NCBI GenBank assembly: GCA_032164245.1
Contig: JAVMKO010000002.1
Span: forward strand, 183,588,920-183,652,919
DNA from: Sternotherus odoratus
Lineage: Eukaryota; Chordata; Testudines; Kinosternidae
Direction: 5' to 3'
DNA length: 64,000 bases
The notes under the pieces: generated by a model
Database searches by the model: none
Told to the model about the DNA's origin: nothing
What the model saw: the letters and a program-made list of their open reading frames with translations, nothing else
In this document: in pieces, positions 10,491 through 21,870 of the stretch
How the letters are laid out: every line of letters starts with the position of its first letter
How positions within the stretch are numbered: the stretch's first letter is position 1
Made by a program: the position numbers and the translations under genes

Positions 10491-11795
10491 CACTACAGCT
10501 AATACTTGTCAGTAATTTGCCTGCAGCAAGCATGACATACCATTTTTAATTTTTTTTATATCATTCAAACAACAAGAAAAAATGAGAAGATGAAGGAGAC
10601 CAGGGCACTATAATCAAAATACCACAAAACTTTCCTTAATACATCATCATAGTCACAGGTGGGGCTCAAGAATCTCTCATGTGCTGCAAAGTTGACGAAA
10701 AAATGTTCTTACTGTGTTTGAGAAAGTATCTCTCGTCCAGGCTGCTGATAGTGAAATTCAAGCATGGAAATGGTGCCTCAGGAAAAACACGAGGATTAGA
10801 AACAAAGCAAGATAAACTATAGGATTAGCTATGGACGATCCAGACTTTCCCCTATTATTTCCTCCTTGAAATTGCAAGATAAAGGAAAATAACACTGATC
10901 TTCATTAGCAGACAGTCTGTATTTGAATAAACATGAATGTTTAAAATAATCTTTTTTCAACTCTTCTGCTTTGGAATATTCTAGTCAAAGCTACACCTTC
11001 AAACACAAGCCCCTCCAAAATATCTATTTTTAAAATAGCTAAAAAATTAGGTAAAGTTGCTTAACTAACTAGAGTGTCACAGTACAATTCAAAGTAATAT
11101 TTGTTTAAAAACAGCCATAAGTAAATAAAATATAGCATGATGGATTTTAATTGGTCAAATTAAAGGGGCATTTTCCTATCACAAATTAGGTAGGGCATTT
11201 GCTCAAATGCCATTAGTCTTCATCAGACTAATATCTTCTAACTTGTGCTCCTTTTAAAATGGGAAATGATTGACATATATCTCTAACTGCAACTCAAATC
11301 TACATTTAAATAACATCTGTAAAGCTAATAATAGTATCACTAAAGATAGGAATACGTCAGCGACTGAATATTGAATATCAATGTCTATCAAACTGATTGC
11401 CATGGGTTGTCAATCAATTACCAGATCATATTGCAATCCTTTTATAACCCAAGACTGGAACATTTCAAACAATGATGAACAGCACCTGTAATTCAAGACA
11501 AATAATCTGTATCAAAGAATAAATAAGAAAAAAAATATTATCAAACAATAATTCAAACCACAGCTTTAAATAGATGGAGCAAATTTGGTGTCTGCGTGTA
11601 CAAAGGGTTAAACTGTCTAGTCTGTCAGATGTTAATATATTAACATTCTAGAAGGGAATTCAAAAATGTACAGTGTAAGTGTTTACAGAGACAGTATATC
11701 TATCTAAACCGAGGGGAGTGAGTTGGGCTCCATCTTGGGGACAGGAGGGTTCCTTTGTGGCCAATCAGCTCTAACTGGACTGGGTCAGAGCTGTG
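10491..11795. other. AT-rich stretch, nothing recognised
   Basis: Strongly AT-rich without frames above 60 codons. No repeat family recognised. Confidence 0.4.
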
Positions 11796-11876
11796 AGGGC
11801 CTGATTTTCAGAAGGGCTGACCACCTGCAGGTCTCATTGGCTTCAGTGATTGTGGGTTGTCAGAGCCTCTGATGCC
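11796..11876. repeat. Foldback-type repeat ('cctgattttcagaa' family)
   Basis: 'gggcctgattttcagaaggg' with a central 'ggcttcagtg' matches a self-complementary repeat family that recurs in this window (for example 15420, 30310, 33318, 49670 and 56030). This copy has lost most of its right arm. Confidence 0.45.
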
Positions 11877-12399
11877 CATGGTGTGTGCACTCCTCAGCTT
11901 TTGCACAAGGGGCCTCAGGTTATCGTGTGCCTGCCTGGGCTTCTGGTTCTCTTCAGGGCTTTGGCCTCTCTTTCTCAATTCTGGTATTGGATTAGATGAT
12001 ACTTCTAATCCATGTCCTCATTATCAAGTGCCAGAGAGTTTGGACATGAAGCCAGTCTCAGACATGGAATGAATCCCTCTCACTTCTTGTTGCTCTTTAT
12101 TCCTAAACTGGCCTATGGGTTTAATGGGGGCGATGAAACAGAGAAAAAGGAGGTTCTGAAGGTGAAGGAGGGGCCCAGGCCAACACTACTGAGGGTTGGG
12201 GGTTTGTGTAGGTAGCACGATTGACTGAGAGAAATGTGTGAGCATTGATTGGACAGCGCTGCTCCTTGGAGAACTGATGGAAGCAGTAGGGCCTTGGATT
12301 ACTTTTCCTGCCTCTGAAGGCCCCTCTCCAAGCCCAAGAGGAGGAGCCACTGAACCCAGGGCTCAAGTAAGGTTGGGGGACAACAAATGATAAAACAGC

Positions 12400-12880
12400 T
12401 ACAGGAATGAGGTTACTGCGTCAAAAGCAGGAAGCCAGAGGGGGACACCAAGCAGAGAACCCTGGACAGCGCCCACTGCTCCTTGAAGGCATCCAGGGAG
12501 CCAGTGGAGGCTGCCCAGAGGAATTTCGCCTGGGTATTTGATCTAAGGGAACAGCAGAGATAGGCCCCCATAATCACAGAGCACCGCCCCATCCAGCATC
12601 CTAGTTCTGGTATAGTGGACGGACACCTTAGCCGGTGCCAGGAGGAGGTTGATCAGGAGGTTTTGTGACTATATGGGGCTGCAGATGGGGTGTGCATAGA
12701 TGAGGAAGTGTGGGGAAAAGTGTAGCCAGAATCTAAGGAGAAGGTTCTGGAGGCCATAAAACTTGGCATGCTCAATATAAATGTGGGCCAGGGTCTTACT
12801 CAGACCACAAAAGGGGCAATGTCATGCAGGGGAGTAAACTGCACCATGTACACACCCATGCTCATGGCTCCATGAAGGAG
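12400..12880 (-). pseudogene. Non-LTR retrotransposon C-terminus, relic
   Basis: On the minus strand from 12818 a frame reads CPFCGLSKTLAHIYIEHAKF, then LLLRFWLHFSPHFLIYAHP, to a stop at 12671-12669. A CxxC followed by a spaced His is typical of the C-terminal zinc-binding domain of many non-LTR (LINE) ORF2 proteins. Similarity in a different frame appears to extend to about 12400. This is not the CR1 type seen elsewhere in the window. Old copy with stops and frameshifts; the clade is not resolved. Confidence 0.5.
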
Positions 12881-12889
12881 CAGCTAATT

Positions 12890-13240
12890 CAGAGGTGGGC
12901 AAACTACAGTCCGCGGGCCACGGCCCACTGGCCCTTTATACCTGGCCCACAAGCTTGGGGCCACTGGCCCCGCCCTCCCGGCCTGGGGTGCCGCATTTCC
13001 AAGCTGGGGCGCCGGGAGCAGCAGAGTGCCGTCAGCTGTGGGGCCCACCCTCCTGAGCTGGGGCGCCGGGAGCAGCAGAGTGCCGTCAGCTGTGGGGCCC
13101 ACCCTCCCGAGCTGGGGTGCCGGGAGCACCCCGTGCTCGTGGGCCGGGCCGAGCGCTGCCTGCTGCGGGGCTCCGCGCTCCCAAGTACTCAGGAGCATAG
13201 CGCACCGAGCGAGGGGGGCCAGGCAGGGCAACAGCTGAGC
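12890..13240. mobile_element. hAT-like GC-rich MITE, left end
   Basis: Starts 'cagaggtgggcaaactacag' followed by 'tccgcgggccacggccc', a typical terminus of GC-rich hAT MITEs in turtles. A matching right terminus and 8-bp duplication were not found, so it is truncated. The long frames on both strands here come from GC composition. Confidence 0.6.
13002..13135. repeat. 54-bp tandem repeat, about 2.5 copies
   Basis: 'agctggggcgccgggagcag' recurs at 13002, 13056 and 13110, an exact 54-bp period, with nearly identical units. Because 54 is divisible by three, the repeat shows up as repeated peptide in the overlapping frames on both strands. Confidence 0.85.
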
Positions 13241-13778
13241 AGCAAAGGGGAGGGAGGGAATGGAACAGGACTAGGAATGGCCAGGGCAGGGTAGGATAGG
13301 CAAACAAACTCCCCAGGGCTAGTGTGGGGTGCACAAATAAACAAACCTTTGCAAGGGTGCTAAGATGGGGCAGAGGAAACAAACCTGCAGTCAGTAGCAG
13401 GGGTGATGGGGTGGACAGCAAGAGAGAGAGGGGCAAACTGTGCAGGGTCTGGTGGGTGACCAAAAAGGGTCACTGGCCTAGCACAGCAGGGGGAAAGGCA
13501 AGTCCAAGTGGAGGAAGGGGGCACGCATGGATCCAAATGTTCATGTGAACAAAAAGTCTCTGCTCGCCGCTGCTGATGGAGACCCAGGAGGAAGCAGGGT
13601 CGAGGCAAGTGGCTGGGCCAGAGGGTGGAGGCAGTCCCAGATGATGTTTGGGGACAGTGGAGGTGGCAGCAGTGGTGATGGGGGTGGATGGAGTGGGGGA
13701 AGGGCTCCAAGCCACTACGCCTTTCCCCCCCAGCGACAGCAACAACCACCACAGGCCAGGTTGTAACGAGGATGCAGG

Positions 13779-14560
13779 GGTTCTGGAACAATTTTTATAG
13801 TGGGGGTGCTGAGAACCATTGAACCAAACTGCAAACCCTGCGTATAATGGAAACCACTTCAAGCCAGGGGGTGCAGCAGGCAGGGACGGCAAGTTGTATG
13901 GGCCAGTGGTGCCTGTGCTCCACCAGTATGAGAGCACAGGGGCCCAGCTCCATCAAAGTTCAGGGCCTGGTCTCTCCCTCAGCCTGTCTGCTGCCCTCAC
14001 ATGCCTCCCCCAGAGTGTCTCCCCCGGCCCTGGCCACCTCCTGGGTAACTTAATAGGGCCTGAGATCCCTGCCGCCACCACCAGCCGTGCAGCTTCCTGC
14101 TCACCTGCTCTGCTTCTGGAAGTGGTCGGCATGTCTCTGCAGCCCCGGCCGGGGGGAGGTCTCTCTGCACGCTGCCCCCACCCTGAGCACCAATGGGAGC
14201 TGCAGGTATGGTGCTTGCAGGCAAAGGCATGCAGAGATCTTCCCCAACCCCCGCCTAGGAGGTGCTGCCAGAGGGGGGTGAAGGTCGCTTTCAGGAGCCA
14301 CCCGAGGTTGGCCCAGCCCAGAGCCCGCACCCCACACCCAACTCCCTCCCACAGCCCGCCCCTGCACCTGCTCTTGCACCCCAGCCCAGAGCCCGCACCC
14401 TGTACCCAAATGCCTTCCCGGATCCAGAGCCCGACCTCTCTCACACCCAAACTCCCTCCCAGAGCCTTAGGCGCGGGGTGGAGCGAGCAGGACTTGGACC
14501 CGTTCTGGGCACCACCAAAAATGATGCAAACCTGCCACCTCTGGCAGTAGAATGGTAAGT
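13779..14560. repeat. GC-rich dispersed repeat, composite
   Basis: Begins near 'ggggttctggaacaattttt' and 'gtgggggtgctgagaac', a recognisable start of a turtle dispersed repeat. It runs into C-rich stretches with repeated 'cccagagcccgcaccc' units (14320-14400). The several frames of 100-240 codons on both strands overlap each other and show no domain, so I do not call a gene. Confidence 0.45.
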
Positions 14561-15060
14561 GTACTAAGTCCTGCAGCAGCAGTAGAACCACCCCCTCCAC
14601 ATCATCCTGCTGCAGCTCCTCCTCTTCTACGTCAGCAGCCAGTGAGGCAGCAAGAGGGATCCTGGCTAGGTTGAGCTGTGACATCCTGAGCCAGCACTCT
14701 GATCATTGCAGCTCTAATTAATTACTCCAGAGCAGACCTCATTAAGAAGAGCTGTACCCAACTGAAGGGCTGAGGAGCAGTAGGAGGCTAATCAGGCCAT
14801 TAGACAGATGATACAACAGGCACAATGGGAAAGGAAGGAAGCAGAAAGAGAGAGAGGAAGAGAACGAGAGATTGCTCTTCCCTGCTTGCGTCATAAGCTG
14901 TTTAGGACTGTAGCTGTAAGGCTATGTAGTGTGTAAGGGTAGTGGAAGCTAACATTGTAAATAAATTGCATGGGGATGTTTTACCAGCAAAAAGGTCTTG
15001 GAGCTGTTTGTGGGCACAGGCAGGAGCAAGTGAGTCCTGCCACACCCTACATAAAATGTG
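14561..15060 (+). other. Possible solo LTR or transcribed repeat remnant
   Basis: A purine-rich tract (about 14825-14870), an AATAAA at about 14960 and a 'cctgccaca' at about 15044 would fit the right part of an LTR, but matching terminal TG and a target duplication were not found. Weak call. Confidence 0.25.
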
Positions 15061-15218
15061 TTCTGTTTGACTACTCTGGTCATAGGGAAGGTTGCCAGCA
15101 GCATTATGACTTCACTCTAGGTTTTATACTTAATAATTAAAATGGACTGAGCCACACTGAATAATTAATTCAGGCACTGTTTATGTCATGAGGGAAGAAA
15201 GTTCCTACCCTGCAGTTA

Positions 15219-15338
15219 AGGTGACCAGATGTCCTGATTTTATAGGGATAGTCCTAATTTTGGGGTCTTTTTCTTATATAAGCTCCTATTACCCCCCATC
15301 CGTGTCCTTATTTTTCATACTTGCTGTCTGGTCACCCT
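15219..15338 (+). mobile_element. Short TIR MITE ('ggtgaccagatgtcc' family)
   Basis: Starts 'aggtgaccagatgtcctg' and ends 'ctgtctggtcaccct', so the termini are inverted repeats of AGGGTGACCAGA type. About 120 bp. Two more copies lie at 47898-48019 (opposite orientation) and 59966-60062. Confidence 0.75.
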
Positions 15339-16651
15339 GCCTAGAATAGCTACAGATATTTCACAAAACAACTGTGCAAGAAAAGAATTTCAAAACCAAG
15401 TCGTACATGGGTAGATGCAGGTGGTTTCTGGTCCTGCTCTGATAAGCGCTGGTGTAAATCAGGAGTAGTTTCACTAAACATAGTGGAGTTACACGGACAT
15501 AATATAGAAAAACCTATGAGCGAGATAAGGATCAAGCCCGGAGGTTCTAGTTCTGGGGACATCAGTCTCACACCAATAAAAAATTAACAATCCATCTACC
15601 AATCTAAATGGAAAGACGTGTTATCTGAGGGCAAAAAACAGCTTTGTGCTAAATCTCTGAGAAGCTTTAGCCTCTTAAGGAATGGTGCCTACAATACTAC
15701 CGGTAGTATATATTTGGACCTGCAGTTGTGGAAGAGGATCAGATACTCCTCCCCTTGTACTGGTGAAAACCCAGAGTAACTATATTGAGTTCAACATAAA
15801 TTAAAGGATATATTACATGAGCTGGAGGAAGGGAGGGATAAGACAGAAGTCAAGCCTGTGAACTGTACAAAACTGCAGAAGGGGGGCAGTGCCGCATCCC
15901 AGTAAGGGCTTATTCAAAATTTTTCTTCCCCAGTCACAGGTATACACAACATTGCCTGCACAAAATACTCTCGTTCAAAGCATAATCTGTCAGTTCCAGA
16001 CTCTCTTTCAGCCTTCAGTTCCCCCCCCAACTATTAATTATGTGAGGCGTATAGGCATTAATTTGAACCAAGTAGCTCTCCAATACCTGCGCTAAATTAG
16101 CTTTACTCTTAAAGTTACTTGCCCCTTTTTCCAATATGGAAGAATACATCAGTTCTGTATACTATATGGATTTTATTAAAAGGCATAAGCAGACAAATAT
16201 AAAATTAATCAAACATCACTGAACTAAACTATTGTAATTTTACTAATCTAATTAAGAATGGGACAGTACAATAATCAAATCATGGTCACAATTAGAGAGA
16301 GATTCAGTCAATAGATCAGTGGGTTTTAAATGATCAAATTGCCAAATTCATACAGCAGCCAATCTAATCAAATCCTGGGGTTAACACTGGAAGGAATTGC
16401 TTTTTCTTAACCCTACACTGAGAGGTTAAAGGAGAAGCTGTTTTTTCTTTAATCAAAGACCCCAGCCATCACAAAGTAGCTACATAGCTGATGAAGGACA
16501 TGAGCATCCCTTTTGGTTTTAGGCTTTTATCAAGGGAGATAGCTCTATGCAGTAGGTGAAATAACACTGGCTTGTTTTAAAGAAATTCTGTGATGTCTTT
16601 GGAGCTCACCACTTAAATACATCATCCTTAAATCTCAGTGCTGTCACAGGT
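15339..16651. other. Mostly unrecognised; one foldback remnant
   Basis: Around 15430-15545 there is a decayed foldback repeat ('gctggtgtaaatcaggagta' and 'gatcaagccc'). The rest is AT-rich with no coding or repeat signal that I can name. Confidence 0.4.
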
Positions 16652-16732
16652 AGAGCTTGACAAAAGTTTTTGGCTGAACCCTTTTTTCAGAGAAAATTAC
16701 AGATTTGGCAATCTTAGAATATTTTCATAGAA

Positions 16733-18180
16733 TAGGACTGGAAGGGACCTCGAGAGGTCATCTAGTCCAGTCCCCTGCACTCATGGTAGGACTAAGTATT
16801 ATCTAGACCAGTAGCTCTCAACCTCTCCAGACTACTGTATCCCTTTCAGGAGTTTGATTTGTCTTGTGTACCTCCAAGTTTCACCTCACGTGAAAACTAC
16901 TTGCTTACAAAATCAGATATAAAAATACAAAAGTATAACAGCACACTATTACTGACAAATCGCTTACTTTTTCATTTTGACCAAATAATTATAAAATAAA
17001 TCAACTGGAATATAAATATTGTACTTAGAGAGCAGAATAAAAAAGTCATTGTATGAAATTTTAGTTTGTACTGACTTCTGTAATGCTTTTTACGTGGCAT
17101 GCTATAAAATTAGGCAAATATCTAGATGAGTTGATGCACCTCCTGGAAGATCTCTGCATATCCCCAGGGGTACATGTACCCCTGGTTGAGAATGACGGAT
17201 CTAGACCATTCCTGACAGGTGTTTGTCTTAAAAATCTCCAATAATGGAGACAACCTCTAGACAATTTATTCCAGTGTTTAACCACCCTGACAGTTAGGAA
17301 GTTTTTCCTAATCTCCATCCTAAACTGCCCTTGCTGCAATTTAATCGCATTGCTTCTTGTCCTATCCTCAGAGGTTAAGAACAATTTTTCCCTCCTCCTT
17401 GTAACAACCTTGTATGTTCTTGAAAAAAGTTATCGTGTTCCCTCTTGGCTTCTCTTCTCCAGACTAAACAAATCCAGTCTTTTCAATCCTCTCTCATAGG
17501 TCTTGATTTATAGATTTTAAATCATTTTTGTTGCTCTTCTCTGGACTTTCTCCAATTTGTGCACATCTTTTCTGAAATGTGGCACCCAGAACTGGGCACA
17601 ATAATCCAGTTGAGGCCTAAGAAGCATGGAGTAGAGGGGAAGAATTACTTCTGATCACTTGCTTACAACACTCCTGCTAATATATCCCAGAATAATGTTT
17701 GCCTTTTTTTTTTTTGCAACAGTCTACACTGTTGACTGATATTTAGCTTGTGATCCAGTATGACTCCCAGATGCCTAGGTAGTCATTTCCCACTCTGTAT
17801 GTGTGTAACTGATTATTTCTTCTTAAATGGAGTATTTTGCATTTGTTCTTATTGAAATTTATCCTATTTACTCCAGATCATTTCTCCAGTTTACCGAGAC
17901 CATTTTGAATTTAAATCCTGTTCTCTAGAGCACATGCAACTCTTCCTTTTAAACTTTCTAAGTGTACTCTCTATTCCATTATCTAAATCATTTATGAAGA
18001 TATTGAAGAGAACCAGACTCAGGACTGATCCCTACAGGATCCCACTCGATATGCCCTTCCTGCTTGACTGTGAACCACTGATAACTCACTGGGAACGGTT
18101 TTCCAATCAGTTACACACTCACCTTGTAATAGCTCCATCTAGGTTGTATTTCCCTGGCTTGTGAGACAGTATCAAAACCC
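16733..18180 (-). mobile_element. CR1 LINE, 3' part, interrupted by a hAT MITE
   Basis: The complement of a CR1 3' region starts at 'catagaataggactggaagg', resumes after the hAT element with 'ttaggaagtttttcctaatc', passes 'cacccagaactgggcacaat', and enters ORF2 C-terminal and RT sequence around 17850-18170. The element points left and is 5'-truncated near 18180. It is a different subfamily from the CR1 at 4319 and 41325. Stops and frameshifts are present throughout. Confidence 0.75.
16809..17198 (+). mobile_element. Non-autonomous hAT element with 8-bp TSD
   Basis: Ends are 'cagtagctctcaacctc' and 'ggttgagaatgacgg', the inverted-repeat type CAGTGGTTCTCAACC of hAT elements. The 8-bp direct duplication ATCTAGAC flanks it exactly (16801-16808 and 17199-17206). 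Length 390 bp; no transposase. It sits inside the CR1, so it is the younger insertion. Confidence 0.9.
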
Positions 18181-18360
18181 GTACTTGTGAATCCATGTAA
18201 GTTTTGCTAAATAGTTTGAGTACAAAAAACATCTGAAATATTTCACCTGGACATTTTATAAAAGAAACATTTTGTTTTTTATTCAAAAATACTTTTTGTT
18301 TAGAAATTTCCCTCAATTTTATTTTAAAAATCTCAATTCCTAGAAACAAGGAGCTTCTTT

Positions 18361-19806
18361 TCCATTACTATCAGAATAAATTTCCCTTAGACTGGACAAT
18401 TAAAGTTTTCCCAGGCCCAACTTGATTATGGGCCTATCTTCCTTACAATTCTGTACTCTACCTCCTCTCCCAAATCCATCAGTCTTCCAACCTCCACCCT
18501 TGGTTCCAGTACTCCTTCAACCATCATATCCATTTTCACCACCTCATCAACACTCCTGGAAGTGGTTCCTTTACCTGGCAGCGACTCTGTCATAGTAACG
18601 GTGGTGGTAGACAAGTTTCCCTGTGGTTTTTGGCTGTGGGATGCTTATCAGGACAGAAGTGGTCCCCCCTAGGAGTGGACTGAGTGGGTAGCTGGGGGAA
18701 TAGCTCTACTTGGTTCTGTCCGGGGCAGGTCTCATCTGAGTGCTGGAGGTCTCATTCTAGTGTGGGCAACAGATCTCTGCTGAAGAGGCAACAGGGCCCC
18801 AGGTTCCCTCCCAGAACCAACTCTTCAGCTTCTGGATGGGAGCTGGAGAGACAGGCACTCAGTGCAGTAGCATTGTGGCCTTTGACTTCTCCTTTTCCAC
18901 TGCTGAGCAGCTGGGATGGGTGGGGCAGGGTAGTAAAAAGTACATTTCCCTCAGGCAGATCTAGAAATGCTGGTCGGAACAAAAGGAGGGAATTCCCTTT
19001 TAAATAGGTATTGCCATGATCCTAACAATAATGAGTCCATTTAGAAAAGGCTGGAAATGTTAACAACTAGAACCAGCTGTAGCAATTTGGGGTGGGCAGT
19101 GAAAATAAATAAAATTGGTGCCTCCCCCAAAATGTAACCAATTTTTGCCTAGGATTGAAAGATAATTTTTTGTTGTTTATGTAAAATGTGTCAGCTACGT
19201 TTGGGGAGCTCCCCAAAGAATCATTTAAGGTAAAAAGCTAGAAACTTACTTTTAAAATGAAAGCTGTAATTCTCCTGACAGGACCCAGGGGTAGGCACTG
19301 TTCACAGAGTTTTATATGAGCCATCTTCCAGTTTGTTAATGTGGAATGGCTAGCAAAGGACAAAGCAAAAGTTCAGCACGATAAGTCTGGCACAAATATA
19401 ATTAAATTCAGAAATTAGTCCATCTGAGGGCAAAAAGCAAAATCACTCGTACGGAATGGAATACCATTTGCTCAACAATAGTACCACAAAAGAACACTTA
19501 GAGAAAATGGCAAATGATTTCTCAGTGCAACAATGCTGCTTATACAATTGCATTGTGTAAACACAGTTATCACATGTGAAATTAAGTTTTCCCCTTTTAT
19601 TCAACAGTGTTGAGGTTGCAGATGACTGCATACAGGTTGCACATTGAGCTACAGGAAGTAGAGGTTCAGGAGCAGATGATTAAAATGATGAAAGACTTGG
19701 TAAATATGCCATGTTAGGAAGTGATCAGTGAGCTAAACATCTACAGTTCTGAGCACCGCAAACCTCACTCAGACAAAACTCTCATTAACTTAAAGGGAGA
19801 ATCTTA
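18361..19806. other. No recognised feature
   Basis: Mixed sequence. The 107-codon frame at 18684-19007 has no recognisable domain, and no repeat family is identified. Confidence 0.4.
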
Positions 19807-20491
19807 GGGCTTGATTACACTTACAACTTTATAGCAGTTTTGGTTATACCTGCCATCGTATACAGCTATAGGAATAGCTCTATAGCATGTCCACACTTAG
19901 ACCCGCCAGCGGTATAGCGTAGCCACATTTGCGGCATTTGCAGCGGCACGGGGAGTGGTGCATTATGGGCAGCTATCCCAGCATTCAGCTGGGTGCAACA
20001 TACTTTTCAAACAAGTGGGGTGAGGGGGAATGTGTTGTGTGTATGCGGACAGAGAGAGCGAGTGGATTTTTGGTGTGCTGAGAGTGTGTCAGCTAATTGT
20101 CTCTAAAATGCAGTCTGCTACTCTTCTATTTCACACTGGCTCACTCGGTAAACATTTGCATTGTTGATTTGCCGAGTTAAAGATAAACTCTGAAAATGTA
20201 CTTCTGTATTCCTCCAGCTGAGTTCAAAACAAAGGGAACAGATGCTTAATTGGCTTAGGGGCATCTCCAGAGATCACTCAAAGTGATGTAATGTTAGTAC
20301 CCGTTTACATTGGAGCTAAAACGGAGCACCCAATACGCTACAGCTGTTAATCCTCTGGCAAGGAGGATTACCAGGACCGGTATAAATGTGGACTTTTAGT
20401 GCTCTACGTGCCATGCCAGTCTGGATGGGTGGTGAGTTATAGCGCTTCTGGCGGCTGTATAACGCTATAAAGTGCCACTGTAATCAAGCCC
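19807..20491. mobile_element. Harbinger-type MITE, complete
   Basis: Both termini are preserved: 'gggcttgattacacttacaa' at the left and 'ccactgtaatcaagccc' at the right, inverted repeats of about 28 bp with mismatches. The interior has 'attatgggcagctatcccag', a motif seen in turtle Harbinger elements. Length 685 bp. Flanks read TTA on the left and TTTTA on the right, compatible with, but not proving, a 3-bp TTA duplication. No transposase is encoded. Confidence 0.75.
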
Positions 20492-21831
20492 TTTTAGGAG
20501 GAATGTCACCAAAATGGACAAAGACACCACAGCACACTGCGCTCTCAAACTCTCCATCAAAGTGTGAAGGGGGTGTGCCCTGGATCTATTTGGTGCTGCC
20601 AGTGGGGCTGTCCCAAAGATTCATGGATTTGCAGGATTAAGCCAGATCTGGGAACTTCATTATATGATGCCTGGTTCACTGCCATCAAATGTGGTCACTC
20701 TGGCTGGCACAACAGTCTTCAGGAGTCTATCTTGTTTGATGAAAAAAAAATGGGTATTTGAATTTAGTATATGCAATACCCTTAAATCTGCAGGTGTGCA
20801 TATCCCTAATCACAGATGTACTAAGCATGGGTGAGAACCTAGTTAAAAGGGCACTTGTTCGTTTGAAGGAATTTTCGAGGTCTGCTGCTGAAATCTGGTG
20901 CTTTTAAGCACAACAAGCCTAAGTATTGTGGAACTTGTGAACTCCACCAGCACTAGATCTACAGAGCCAGGAACCTCCAAGCTCCATAAACTGAAGAACA
21001 GCTTCTGTTCTGTGTTTCTTGCTCCTCCACGCAGACCCCCCCCCCCCAGTTTTTTTCTTTATTAAAACTTTAGGAAATAGAATTACATAGAAAAGCCTGT
21101 TGCACAATTGTAATAGTAAAAAAATCTTGCACGTATATAATTCTTTTTATCCTCAAAGATCCTTGTTTTCTGGTTAAATATGTAGTTTAACATGGTAGGG
21201 TCAGATTCCACAACCTAAGCCTGGATTGTAAAGCACTTTACTCAGTGAGTATTGCCATAGATTTCAGCATAATATTACTGAACCTGAGTAAGAGTATCAG
21301 GGTGTGTCTTTAATATTTGTAAAATCACTATAGGATATACAAGGCAGTTGTGTTCATTGTGGTGTTGGTTCCTAATTTTTTCAGTTCCCAGATCCTTGTG
21401 TAAATTGTACATTAGTGTTGCAGTGGAACATATTTTTTTCCACTTAGGATGCAACAACCTAAAATCCACGGTGGGGCTATAAAGAGGAAACACTGGTGGA
21501 GCAGCCATGCACCCTCTGCACCTTATGGAGGCTAACTCCAAATTAGGCAATAGAAGATGCTACCTAGGGAGGTGAAGAAAATCTACAGAAGAAAACCTAC
21601 AAGTCATAGCTTGATGACTAATACAGTAAATGGATATTAGGATCCTGCAGTGCTGTAGGGGGACTGGTTTGGTAATTTCCTAATTGAAGAAGTACTGTCA
21701 AGCCAAATGATTCTATGATGCCTGGATGTTTGAAGATAACAAAGAATTTGAAAATAAACAGACCATGCACTGTTGAAGAGAGGATTATATATCCATGAAG
21801 GGAATTTTGGCAGAATTTTCATGAAGAAGCT

Positions 21832-21870
<39 letters not shown>

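Larger units (their letters stand above)
16652..18360. mobile_element. AT-rich MITE-like repeat (family X) split by a CR1 insertion
   Basis: The left part (16652-16730) starts 'tagagcttgacaaaag'; the right part (about 18185-18360) contains 'agaaacattttgttttttat' and 'gtttagaaatttccc', matching the interior of the copies at 7313 and 10148. A CR1 element fills the space between, so the CR1 appears to have landed in an older copy of family X. Confidence 0.45.

Noticed and set aside
13470..14684. Overlapping frames of up to 243 codons on both strands
   Set aside because: They occupy the same GC-rich repeat on opposite strands and in several frames; low stop density from composition explains them.
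21835..21867. 33-base A run as evidence for a processed pseudogene
   Set aside because: No exon-like or known retroposon sequence was found upstream, and no flanking duplication was visible.
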